Origin: Prostheceraeus crozeri
Lineage: Eukaryota; Platyhelminthes; Polycladida; Euryleptidae
Length of the DNA: 64,000 bases
Direction of reading: 5' to 3'
Assembly (NCBI GenBank): GCA_907163375.1
Contig: CAJQUW010005234.1
Coordinates: forward strand, 346,501-410,500
Shown here: piece after piece, positions 32,386 to 40,150 of the stretch
Layout of the letters: every line of letters begins with the position of its first letter
Numbering within the stretch: the stretch's first letter is position 1
Notes under the pieces: model-generated
Databases searched by the model: none
The model's input: the letters and a program-made list of their open reading frames with translations, nothing else
What the model was told of the DNA's origin: nothing
Position numbers and translations under genes: made by a program

Positions 32386-32586
32386 ATGCTGCCTCAAAAC
32401 GCAAATCAAAGAAGGAGAATTACTAGTCCTTTCCTAACTCTACCCTATGACAATTCGCTTATGTGCTTTGAGTGTCGTAGACGTGGTCTTATTAGATACA
32501 TTTTACTTCTTCGTTGCCATCATATCATTTGTGTATTTTGTCGTGAAAAGCATCGATGTAATTCTTCATTTTGTAATATGTTATAG
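32386..32586 (+). CDS. Small RING-like protein
   Basis: From the internal ATG at 32386, about 66 residues: an arginine-rich start, then MCFECRRRGL, LLRCHHIICVFCREKHRCNSSFC. The spacing C-x2-C ... C-x-H-x3-C-x2-C ... C-x4-C resembles a compact RING/zinc-binding domain of the ubiquitin-ligase type, with small deviations. Short and without a strong start context, so it may be part of a spliced gene. Confidence 0.45.
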   Translation: MLPQNANQRRRITSPFLTLPYDNSLMCFECRRRGLIRYILLLRCHHIICVFCREKHRCNSSFCNML

Positions 32587-32638
32587 AACGTTTCCTTAGA
32601 TGTGTAAATTTCCGTTTTAGGCTTCTATCATCATTTTT

Positions 32639-33169
32639 ATGGATTGTGAGGGTGAACCTGTACAGGAGCTCAGTGCTATTGCAATGAACAATTGGACATA
32701 TCAGATTGTTAGTGTCTATCATCAACATGCCAACTGCGATCCCAATGTTGATCAATGGGCGAGAAAACACATTCATGGACTTAATCTGAAATATTTGCAA
32801 GACTATGGCTTTTCTTGTGACAGTGCTCTTCTTATTGACTTTAAACGATGGTTAGCTGCTTTCAATGTTATACGCATCTTTTGTAGTAATCCTGGTAAGG
32901 AGAGGAAAGTATTTCCCAATCTAATCATTGATGATATTTTGCTCCCGCCTTGGGATAGTAGAGTGAATCAACATTATCATGAAGTCACGAAACGTTTTAA
33001 GGATTTGTCTGTTCCTATTTTGTCTGTTCGTTGTAGTAGCTACGTTCATAACCAATGCTTCTTTCCTCCTTACCTCAACACTGCCAAAGTCCTGTATGGC
33101 TATCATTACTCGCTGTATGATAGTTACCAGCTGTATCTATTTTATCTCTTTCAAACCATTGATTTATAA
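32639..33169 (+). CDS. DEDDh (DnaQ/TREX-like) exonuclease candidate
   Basis: 176 residues from ATG. A hydrophobic strand precedes MDCEGEPVQELSAI (motif I, D-x-E). Near the C-terminus YHYSLYDSYQLYLFY gives H-x4-D, motif III of DEDDh 3'-5' exonucleases. HIHGLNLKYLQ and a middle Asp (LLIDF) fit the region of motif II. Reading in-frame upstream gives ASIIIF, an ideal first strand, directly after a TTTTAG acceptor (32618-32620), so the real protein may start in an upstream exon. Role could be end-trimming or degrading host nucleic acid. Followed by AATAAA at 33192. Confidence 0.6.
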   Translation: MDCEGEPVQELSAIAMNNWTYQIVSVYHQHANCDPNVDQWARKHIHGLNLKYLQDYGFSCDSALLIDFKRWLAAFNVIRIFCSNPGKERKVFPNLIIDDILLPPWDSRVNQHYHEVTKRFKDLSVPILSVRCSSYVHNQCFFPPYLNTAKVLYGYHYSLYDSYQLYLFYLFQTIDL

Positions 33170-33256
33170 TGCATGCTTGTTACAGTTATTCAATAAATGT
33201 TACTATGAGAAGAGTTGTTGTTTTCATGCAATGGATGGGTTAGATAAAGGGCGATC

Positions 33257-33667
33257 ATGTCCTTCTCAAACGACTGCGGAACATTACATTTTCATAGGCA
33301 AAGTTTAAAAGGAGCTGTTCAAGATTATGTGATAAATTTTCATAAAGATGAGACCGACATCGAAGCAGTGGTCGATGATGCTAGCACTCCATTTCTAGAG
33401 CTAATGAATACATTCTCTGATAGCATTGTCATGGCGCGATTAGTTGCGAAAATTAAGTTTAGTCATTTTGGAAAGGAAGAGGTGGAAAGTCGCTCTTTCC
33501 ATTTTGCTTCTTATTCAATGGAAGTGGTAGATTACCCCGAAGAATTTTTTAAAAGACATATGATAAAAACTGCTGAACGTTTTAACGCATTTAACCATCA
33601 TGGCAGCAGTCTAGTGATTGAAGCGATTTCAGATATTCACATTCAACTTTCTATAAAGAAAAATTGA
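33257..33667 (+). CDS. Free-standing relative of the pPolB N-terminal domain
   Basis: 136 residues. The stretch ARLVAKIKFSHF, then FHFASYSMEVVDYPEEFFKRHM, then FNAFNHHGSSLVIEAISDIHIQLS follows the same pattern as the element's polymerase N-terminal region (ALIYLKIKYAKI, EFHIPFSPATEVVDCESWI, FNERDSGLVFDGIETAMIKI). Key matches are the K-x-K-[FY] strand, EVVD, and FN...GLV/SLV with a following strand. It may compete with, load or regulate the polymerase. Open and intact. Confidence 0.6.
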   Translation: MSFSNDCGTLHFHRQSLKGAVQDYVINFHKDETDIEAVVDDASTPFLELMNTFSDSIVMARLVAKIKFSHFGKEEVESRSFHFASYSMEVVDYPEEFFKRHMIKTAERFNAFNHHGSSLVIEAISDIHIQLSIKKN

Positions 33668-33669
33668 AA

Positions 33670-33987
33670 ATGCAGTGGTACTTGATTGTAGCACAACTGA
33701 TTTTCGAGCTATGTCTGCTCACTCTCAAAGTATATTCCTTCTTTACATGCGTCTATTATTTAGAAAAGGCTAGCAAATTCATATCTTCAAAAATACTTGC
33801 TATAGACATCAGTAACGGTGAAACTATGTGTTGCGATGTGTGTAAGCGAAAGGATGGAAATGAAAAGCGCATCTTCAAGAGATGTAAGCATGCTTTTTGT
33901 CAACGCTGTTTCAATTGCATTCAACTTTGCAAATGTAACCACTGTGATATTGCTCATTTCGAGTGTCACTTATGTCGCAATGGTTAG
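33670..33987 (+). CDS. Membrane-anchored RING-finger protein candidate
   Basis: From ATG at 33670, about 105 residues. The first 30 are hydrophobic (MQWYLIVAQLIFELCLLTL) and probably a signal anchor. The C-terminal half is Cys/His-rich: CCDVCKRKDG, then RCKHAFCQRCF, CIQLCKCNHC and CHLC, matching a C3HC4-type RING with C-x2-C ... C-x-H-x2-C-x2-C. RING proteins are usually E3 ubiquitin ligases. A membrane RING in a virus-like element could target host surface or antiviral proteins, by inference only. Starts 2 bp after the preceding stop. Confidence 0.6.
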   Translation: MQWYLIVAQLIFELCLLTLKVYSFFTCVYYLEKASKFISSKILAIDISNGETMCCDVCKRKDGNEKRIFKRCKHAFCQRCFNCIQLCKCNHCDIAHFECHLCRNG

Positions 33988-34038
33988 TACCTATGCAAAT
34001 GTGGTAAAGACAGGTTTTAGCAAAGACTAACACGGAAA

Positions 34039-34404
34039 ATGGCGAAACGTAAAATGACAAAACGTAAAAGTCAAAAGTCTTCAAAGTTTTCTTCAGCCAT
34101 TCAAGCTCTCCGACGAATGAAAGCAAATCAGCGATGCAATGCTATACGACATGCTAACGATAAATTCATTCGTGAAAGTATTTCTCATGTGAGAAAGTTG
34201 AGGACGAAGAAATTAGCACCAAAACAACGAAAGTTACTTAAGCGATATGCTACGAAATTGCGTTTCATCTCCAATCCTAAAGTCACCCTTCAAAGAAAGA
34301 GGGAAATTCTAACACAAAAGGGCGGTTTCCTTCCAGCGTTACTACCGATGCTAGCTCCTATCGTGTGCAACGTATTGGGTAATATCTTTGGCTCTAGACG
34401 TTAA
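34039..34404 (+). CDS. Basic virion/core-like protein with GG cleavage-type site
   Basis: 121 residues, very basic first two thirds (KRKMTKRKSQKSSKFSS...). It ends in QKGGFLPALLPMLAPIV, a Gly-Gly followed by a hydrophobic helix of the type seen in adenovirus pVI/pX-like proteins and many Polintons. Likely packaged with DNA and cut by the element protease. Looks whole. The ATPase follows immediately. Confidence 0.7.
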   Translation: MAKRKMTKRKSQKSSKFSSAIQALRRMKANQRCNAIRHANDKFIRESISHVRKLRTKKLAPKQRKLLKRYATKLRFISNPKVTLQRKREILTQKGGFLPALLPMLAPIVCNVLGNIFGSRR

Positions 34405-34435
34405 TTATGCAAATGTTGAATCTCAAAGTATTATA

Positions 34436-35023
34436 ATGGATTTCAGACTTCAATGTGATAAAGTTCTGACTGTATCAGGTCCATCTAATGCAGGTAAAAC
34501 TGTTTTCACGCTGAATTTATTGGATAAAAGAAGGGAGTTGTTTAAGGAACCTATCAATCGAGTGATTTGGTGTTATGGTATTTATCAACCGTCGCTGTTT
34601 CAGGAATTGCAAAGTCGCAACTTTATTCGACATGAAGGAATTATTCCAGTGGATAAACTTCAGTCTAATGATGTTGTTGTATTGGATGATTTATTAAAAG
34701 AAAGTAAGAATTCAAAAGATGTTACAGATATGTTCACTCGCGCAGCACATCATAAAAGGTGCTTTATGATCTATATCACACAAAATTTGTTTCCTGATGG
34801 AAAAGAAGCTCGTACACGAAACCTGAATACACACTATTATGCTATTTTCAAGAATCCGCGAGATAAAAGTCAATTTGAAATTTTAGCGCGACAAGTTGCA
34901 CCCAGAGGATCAAAAGCCTTAATTGAAATTTTTCAAGCAGCTACTGAAAAACCACACGGTTACATTGTATTAAGCTTACGTTCAAGGGAGGAGAGGGAGG
35001 GAAGTAGCGACTTACCATTTTAG
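34436..35023 (+). CDS. FtsK/HerA-type packaging ATPase
   Basis: 195 residues from ATG 34436. Walker A GPSNAGKT (residues 15-22), Walker B VVVLDDLL, and ITQNLF in the sensor position, as in A32-like packaging ATPases of Polintons and related viruses. It pumps the linear genome into capsids. Frame open, motif residues intact, looks whole. Last gene before the right terminal repeat. Confidence 0.92.
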   Translation: MDFRLQCDKVLTVSGPSNAGKTVFTLNLLDKRRELFKEPINRVIWCYGIYQPSLFQELQSRNFIRHEGIIPVDKLQSNDVVVLDDLLKESKNSKDVTDMFTRAAHHKRCFMIYITQNLFPDGKEARTRNLNTHYYAIFKNPRDKSQFEILARQVAPRGSKALIEIFQAATEKPHGYIVLSLRSREEREGSSDLPF

Positions 35024-35109
35024 TTGCATAATAGAATAGGGAAGTAGAGAGAGAGAGAAAATGTGCGTCCGTCACTCATGCGATTCAACGATGGAATGAT
35101 TCTCACTGT

Positions 35110-35172
35110 GGAAGGCTCGCTATTTATATAGAAATGCTTGATTCTCATTGGATGATGATCCTCATTGGACAA
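35110..35172 (-). promoter_or_regulatory. Leftward TATA/CCAAT promoter at the right end
   Basis: On the minus strand two CCAAT motifs (rc of ATTGG near 35142 and 35154) precede TATATAAATAG (about 35122-35132), correctly spaced for a leftward core promoter. It points into the ATPase gene, so it would make an antisense transcript or a distant minus-strand one. It mirrors the rightward TATA at 8529. Confidence 0.5.
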
Positions 35173-35669
35173 TAACATCAAGCTGATTCCAAATCTGAAA
35201 TCCGTTTTCCCATCCGATGCTTCGTTTTGGCGCTACAGCCCAAAACGTCCAAAATTCTAACTCTGTCTTTTTTCGCCAATCTCCCAAAATCTTAAATGGC
35301 GTCTCACATCTAAACGAAGACAGATATGAACAAGCCGTTTCTTTCACTGAATTTGTCTCACTCTTAGCTTTCAAACGAGCTATTGCACGACTTTCTACGA
35401 TCACTAGAAGCAAAATTGGAAGATCGGGCCGGGGGGGGGGACGTCAGCGAATATTAATTCCTCTCCGATGGAGCTGGAAATACACCATTTCCATGTAGAA
35501 TTGGACGCTGAATCCGAATCTGGCCTCCATTTTCTCATCCGATGCTTCGTTTTGGCTCTACAGCCCACAGCCATCGCAAAAATTCTAACTCTGTCGTTTT
35601 TCGGAAAAATGAAGAAAAATTTTTTCTCGTCGATTGACTTGAAACTCACCATGTTGATAGAGAATTTGA
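35172..35669. repeat. Extra subterminal repeat block at the right end
   Basis: 35172-35428 is almost identical to 35676-35921 in direct orientation, and 35505-35600 holds a further diverged copy of its core (CCGATGCTTCGTTTTGG ... AATTCTAACTCTGTCG). The left end has only two copies of this core; the right end has at least four. Confidence 0.88.
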
Positions 35670-36601
35670 CGCTGATTCCAAATCTGAAATCCGTTTTCCC
35701 ATCCGATGCTTCGTTTTGGCGCTACAGCCCAAAACGTCCAAAATTCTAACTCTGTCGTTTTTCGCCAATCGCCCAAAATCTTAAATGGCGTCTCACATCT
35801 AAACGAACACATATATGAACAAGCCGTTTCTTTCACTGAATTTGTCTCACTCTTAGCTTTCAAACGAGCTATTGCACGACTTTCTACGATCACTAGAAGC
35901 AAAATTGGAAGATCGGTGCCGGGGGGGTGTAAGAAAATTTTTGTCTCCGATTGCTTTCAAATTCACCATACAGATGCAGAATGTTACGCTGATTCCAAAT
36001 CTAAAACCGTTTTGCTCTCCGATGCTTCGTTTTGAAGCTACAGTCCAAAACGTCCAAAATTTTAACTCTGTCGTTTTTTCGCCAATTCACGAAATCTGGT
36101 AAATCTTGTTTCTGCTCTAACTTCTAAACGACTAAACCGATTGACAAGAAATTTCAACACTGAATTTGTCTCACTCTCAGCTTTCAAACGAGCTATCATA
36201 CGTCTCCATCCGTCCACTGGAAGCCAAGATCGAAGCTAGCTCTCCCGAGGGGGGGGGGTAAGAAACTTTTTGTCTCCGATTGCTTTCAAATTCACCATAC
36301 CGATGCAGAATTTTACGCTGATCACGAATCTAAAGTCCGTTTCACCATTCCACCACGACAACCTAGACGGTCGCCCACGTCAACCCACCCGAGGCCAACT
36401 CACCCGAGTCTCACACTCTGTCGTTTTCGAGGGAGGGGGGACGTCAGCGACCATTCTTTCTCTCCGATTGCTGTCAACGATGGGAGCGGCCAACCTGGCC
36501 GGCACATCACGCCAGCCTGGCCGGCACACCACGACAGACCGCAACCTCTCACGTTCCAGAGGGGGGCGCGCCGGTCGGGTGTTCGCCGTTTTATTACTAC
36601 T
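35670..36601. repeat. Polinton right terminal inverted repeat
   Basis: Inverted match to 7241-8043, ending ...TTTTATTACTACT at 36601. It contains about 200 bp (around 36060-36250) missing from the left copy. Confidence 0.92.
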
Positions 36602-36607
36602 CTTGTC
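36602..36607. repeat. Polinton target-site duplication, right copy
   Basis: CTTGTC, identical to 7235-7240. Confidence 0.95.
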
Positions 36608-37449
36608 CTAAATTAGATATTTTTAATTTTTTTAATTTTTTAAGTATAATTTTCAATTGTACTTTTCTAGCCTACACTGCAATGAGGCTATCTAAATTAC
36701 AATTTCTACAGATGATGAGTCGTGGGCTACCCACCGATCATATTATTCATGGACCAACAGACTATTGAATAAAGACAATAACAAATAACAATAACAACCT
36801 AAGCTAGCCTATATACACTTTAATATTCAATAAAGCAATGGATATCTTTATTGATACGGTATATTTGGCTATATAGCCGATACCCTTTCCATGTTCGAGT
36901 AGATACAGGCACTATAAGCTATTTAGAGGCATACGCTATCCAGTTTCACATTCAAGCTTTGTTAAAAAGCTTATACTACTATTCGGCCCCTGTGACGGCT
37001 AATTAGGTATATCATCATCACTCATGTGGTCTTATTTAATGTAGCCTCGTAGTAGACTGGTTGCAGGCTAGGCCAATTTATATTTAGCCAGTGCGGGAGA
37101 TCTTTATCTAATTTAACCAATCCTGGCTATAACTTTATTTTATCTTTCAGAGATAGTCAATTCATGCAAAAATATATGACAAGTATGTTATTTGTCATTA
37201 TATTAGGCTATTATCATTTTTATTTTTGACTTAAGTCGTTGCTTGTTAATGAAAACTAATTTGATGATTGTAGCAAGCCTCTAAAGGCCACACCGTTATC
37301 CAAAAAACCCGTTCAACGGATCCAGGATAACCAGCATAGATAGAACCTGAATTTGAAGTCGGAGCCGGAGCCGGAGCCGAGCCGGAGCCTTTCACATCAG
37401 TGTCGTGGAGCCGGAGCCGATGAGATAACGCATCGGCTCCACAGCCCTG
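36608..37449. other. Right body of the outer hAT-like element
   Basis: Non-coding, A/T-rich, with the GGAGCCGGAGCC array near the end (37358-37440). It continues from 7160-7240 if the Polinton is removed. No gene is seen. Confidence 0.7.
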
Positions 37450-37515
37450 ATGACTATAGAACACTGACTATATTGAAATTGCATCCTAAGCTTGCATTAA
37501 TAGGAATCCAAAGCA

Positions 37516-38032
37516 ACTGAAAAGAAGAGGTAAACTCAACCTGACACCATGTGCCATTTTCAACTGTTCTTTCCATTATTTTGCCTTACAACTGCGATTT
37601 TTATCTATGTTTCGTTTCTATCTGCATCAAAAAAGATGACCAATGCAAAAATCTCTTAAAATTTTAATTTGTTTAAGATGCGTCACAATGATTTATCTCT
37701 TCTATCAGAAAATACTAAAAATTTAAATTATTACTTTATAACAATTTAGTTAGTAGCATGTCAGCTCTAATATTAAGCGGAGTAGTATTAAATTCAATAA
37801 CTGCGTGCTTTGGTAAGACCTCTTCATTTGCGGACATTTGATTGATTGACCTCACGTCATTTCATGATGTAAATAAAATTCATCAATTTTGTGATTCAAA
37901 TTGGCTTTTTAGTTCCTAGCATCTCTAATAAGTTGATCTTAAAACCAAGATGGATTGATAGTGATTTGACTATAGAGCACTGACTATATTGAAATTGCAT
38001 CCTAAGCTTGCATTAATAGGAATCCAAAGCAA
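37516..38032. repeat. Host tandem duplication, copy 2 (uninterrupted)
   Basis: Matches 878-1333 and then 37451-37515 at an exact 516-bp offset. It preserves the sequence of the empty insertion site (GATTTGACTATAGAGCACTG). Confidence 0.9.
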
Positions 38033-39651
38033 TTTTTCCTCTTATGCTCCATTCAGCTCCATTACCTTGCCAAAGGACAAGACTACAGAATGGACAAAAA
38101 GACGTGCACTGCATGATTTCAAAACCCAATATTTCGGGAAAGAAGCAGGATTGCCAGTGAGAATGAAAATCCAATGGGAATTAAGTCCCATGAGAAATAG
38201 AATAGGATGGCGTGCTCAGATTCATTTTCGTATGGAATGTCCATAGGAAAAATATCAAGAACTCAATTCCTCAATATTTCTGAGTATTTGCTGACATTCA
38301 GCTGGCAATCGAATTCGATCATGCTCACAAGCACTCATTTCTCTGAGTGGTTAGAACTAAAGGCGCATATTCTCGGGTTAACATGATGAACTTCTACTGA
38401 ACTTTGTGCTACTTGTGACACCACACTTTCTGCCATTCTGTCTCGAAGCTTGTGTGGGCCACTGTGGGTCACCTGTCTGTTTACACGTCTAGTTATCTGT
38501 GACCGTCCACGAGGAGACTATAGCAGCATGATTCATTCATACGATACATCTTTAAATAAAGATCTGTTAGCAGCGGCACGACAGACAGCAGGAATTACTA
38601 GATTAACCAAGAAAAACATAACCCCGATTACACGGTTCAATAAGTGACCAAGGCCTGTTGCATGAAAGATTGAGTACATGAAGTATGAGTACATAAGTAT
38701 TCGATTCTCTCATAAGGATTTGGTTGCATTTAGGTTTGAGAGATGATACATAAAACATTTTGTATGAGTGGAATTTCCGTGGATTTTCCTCCATTCTAGT
38801 TCTTCGCGGATGCTGGAAGCATGAATTTTAGACAGGTGCGATCTCTCACATCTAACACCCGATTCATATTCCTTGTCCGATATCTACAATTTTACTGAAT
38901 CAAGTTTAGTGGTTACAAGAGATTGGTTTGTCCGATCATTGCATCTAAACGGAAACTATGGATAGCGATAGCGATAGCGAAGACGAAGCAAAGAACCCGA
39001 ATGTTGACAGGAGAGTTGGAACCGGCCGGGTTTTTGGTTGCTGGCGTCATCAAAACTGGCCGGTCGGCGGTCGACGTATTAAAAACCGACCGGTCAGTTT
39101 GGTTGATTGAAGATAAGGTGCACTCTCATATTCACCATTGAATTCGGGTCGATTAATGATCAGAAAACGGAGTGTTGACTTTCAAAAGCATATCTGCTAT
39201 TGTTCGCTTTAGATTTAAGGCGGGTGATGCCTAAAATATTTTTTAAACTTGCGTAGTAGAATTTTAAAATGCACATGCTGCTTAAGCTTGTAGATGTACT
39301 TTGTCCCATAGTAAAAGCGATCATATCAATCTAACACGAAAATTTATTACAATTTGTAGCATTGCTTGGTAGTATAAGCACACGTATTACTGAGGGTTTG
39401 GAGAACGCGTTTTTAATGTCCTAAATGCATGACAAAACATTCTTGTTGTTTTCGTTCACCAGTTTTTGGGATCTCAATTAAGGTCTATTTTTTAAAAATT
39501 TAGTTAATTTAGATTTTTAAACATGCACTTAAAACCACGTTTAAAACACAGTTTTACATCCAGCTTCAAAAACACAATTTTTAAAAACGATGTGACAAAA
39601 CACATGTCCTCAAGCAAATAAGGGATTGAGCGCTACTTCTAAAAACCGATT
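38033..39651. other. Host intergenic region, nothing recognised
   Basis: Contains a short GATAGC microsatellite near 38958 and a GC-rich CCGGCCGG/ACCGGTC patch near 39020-39110 that recurs loosely near 43690-43770. No supported gene. Confidence 0.5.
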
Positions 39652-39930
39652 CTACACTGTAAACTGAACGGCACTAACTTAGGCACGAAGCCGAAATTTC
39701 GTGCCAGCTAGCACCTAGTTAGTGCCTCGAGGCATCAATAGGCGCCACTAGGCATTAATAGGCACCAAACCAAATATTTGTTTATCCAGTGAAATCAAAA
39801 GAAAAATCAATGGGCACGAACTCGACGCTATGAACTTCGTGCTTACTCCTGTCTTGTGTTGGTTTAAATTGATGCCTAAATTTCGTGCCCAATTCAAGCA
39901 AAATTTCGACCCCTTGAGTTTACAGTGTAG
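39652..39930. mobile_element. Small MITE with CTACACTGTAAACT ends
   Basis: 279 bp bounded by CTACACTGTAAACT and its complement AGTTTACAGTGTAG. Flanks AAACCGATT and AAACCGTTC are an imperfect match that may be an old target duplication. No coding region. Confidence 0.75.
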
Positions 39931-40150
39931 AAACCGTTCAAATACACATGTGTAAACCTCGTTCATACAGGAAGCACGCTACTGATATTTCATGAACTTT
40001 GTCATCAAAACATTCAAAGCGCATCTTCTTACATTCAAAAATCATATTAAGAAACGATTTTTTAACATACCTAAAATACTGTTGATGCTTATACAACAAA
40101 AAACAATTTCATCTAGGTATGCATGCAAATTATGCACAAAATGTTATCAT

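Larger units (their letters stand above)
7241..36601. mobile_element. Polinton/Maverick element, full length end to end
   Basis: It begins 5'-AG and ends CT-3', as Polintons do, with near-identical long terminal inverted repeats and an exact 6-bp target duplication (CTTGTC). It is 29.4 kb including a 6.6-kb LTR retrotransposon, so about 22.8 kb by itself. Parts in order: left repeat; accessory genes (9.2-12.1 kb); polymerase B; capsid-related genes; two plus-strand regulatory-type genes; protease; major capsid; basic protein; integrase; accessory block; ATPase; right repeat. The main genes are open (integrase, protease, capsid, ATPase), but a few other genes are broken, with roughly half a dozen breaks overall, plus the retrotransposon insertion. 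Near-identical termini suggest a fairly recent arrival. Confidence 0.97.
1334..37449. mobile_element. Outer hAT-like DNA transposon hosting the whole nest
   Basis: Left end 5'-CAGGGCTGTGGAGCCGGAGC at 1334, with a matching inverted end finishing ...CCACAGCCCTG at 37449. GC-rich GGAGCCGGAGCCG arrays lie inside both ends (about 1340-1440 and 37358-37440). The left flank ATTTGACT (1326-1333) and right flank ATGACT (37450-37455) fit an 8-bp duplication with two bases lost on the right. The uninterrupted duplicate at about 37964 shows the empty site. Without its passengers (2772-7151 and 7241-36601) the element is about 2.4 kb. No transposase reading frame is visible in 1334-2771 or 36608-37449, so it is non-autonomous or decayed. 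The hAT assignment rests on end sequence and duplication size. Confidence 0.75.

Noticed and set aside
37989-38246. 85-codon plus-strand frame beside the host duplication
   Set aside because: Begins inside the duplicated unit, and no domain or splice support is visible. Probably chance.
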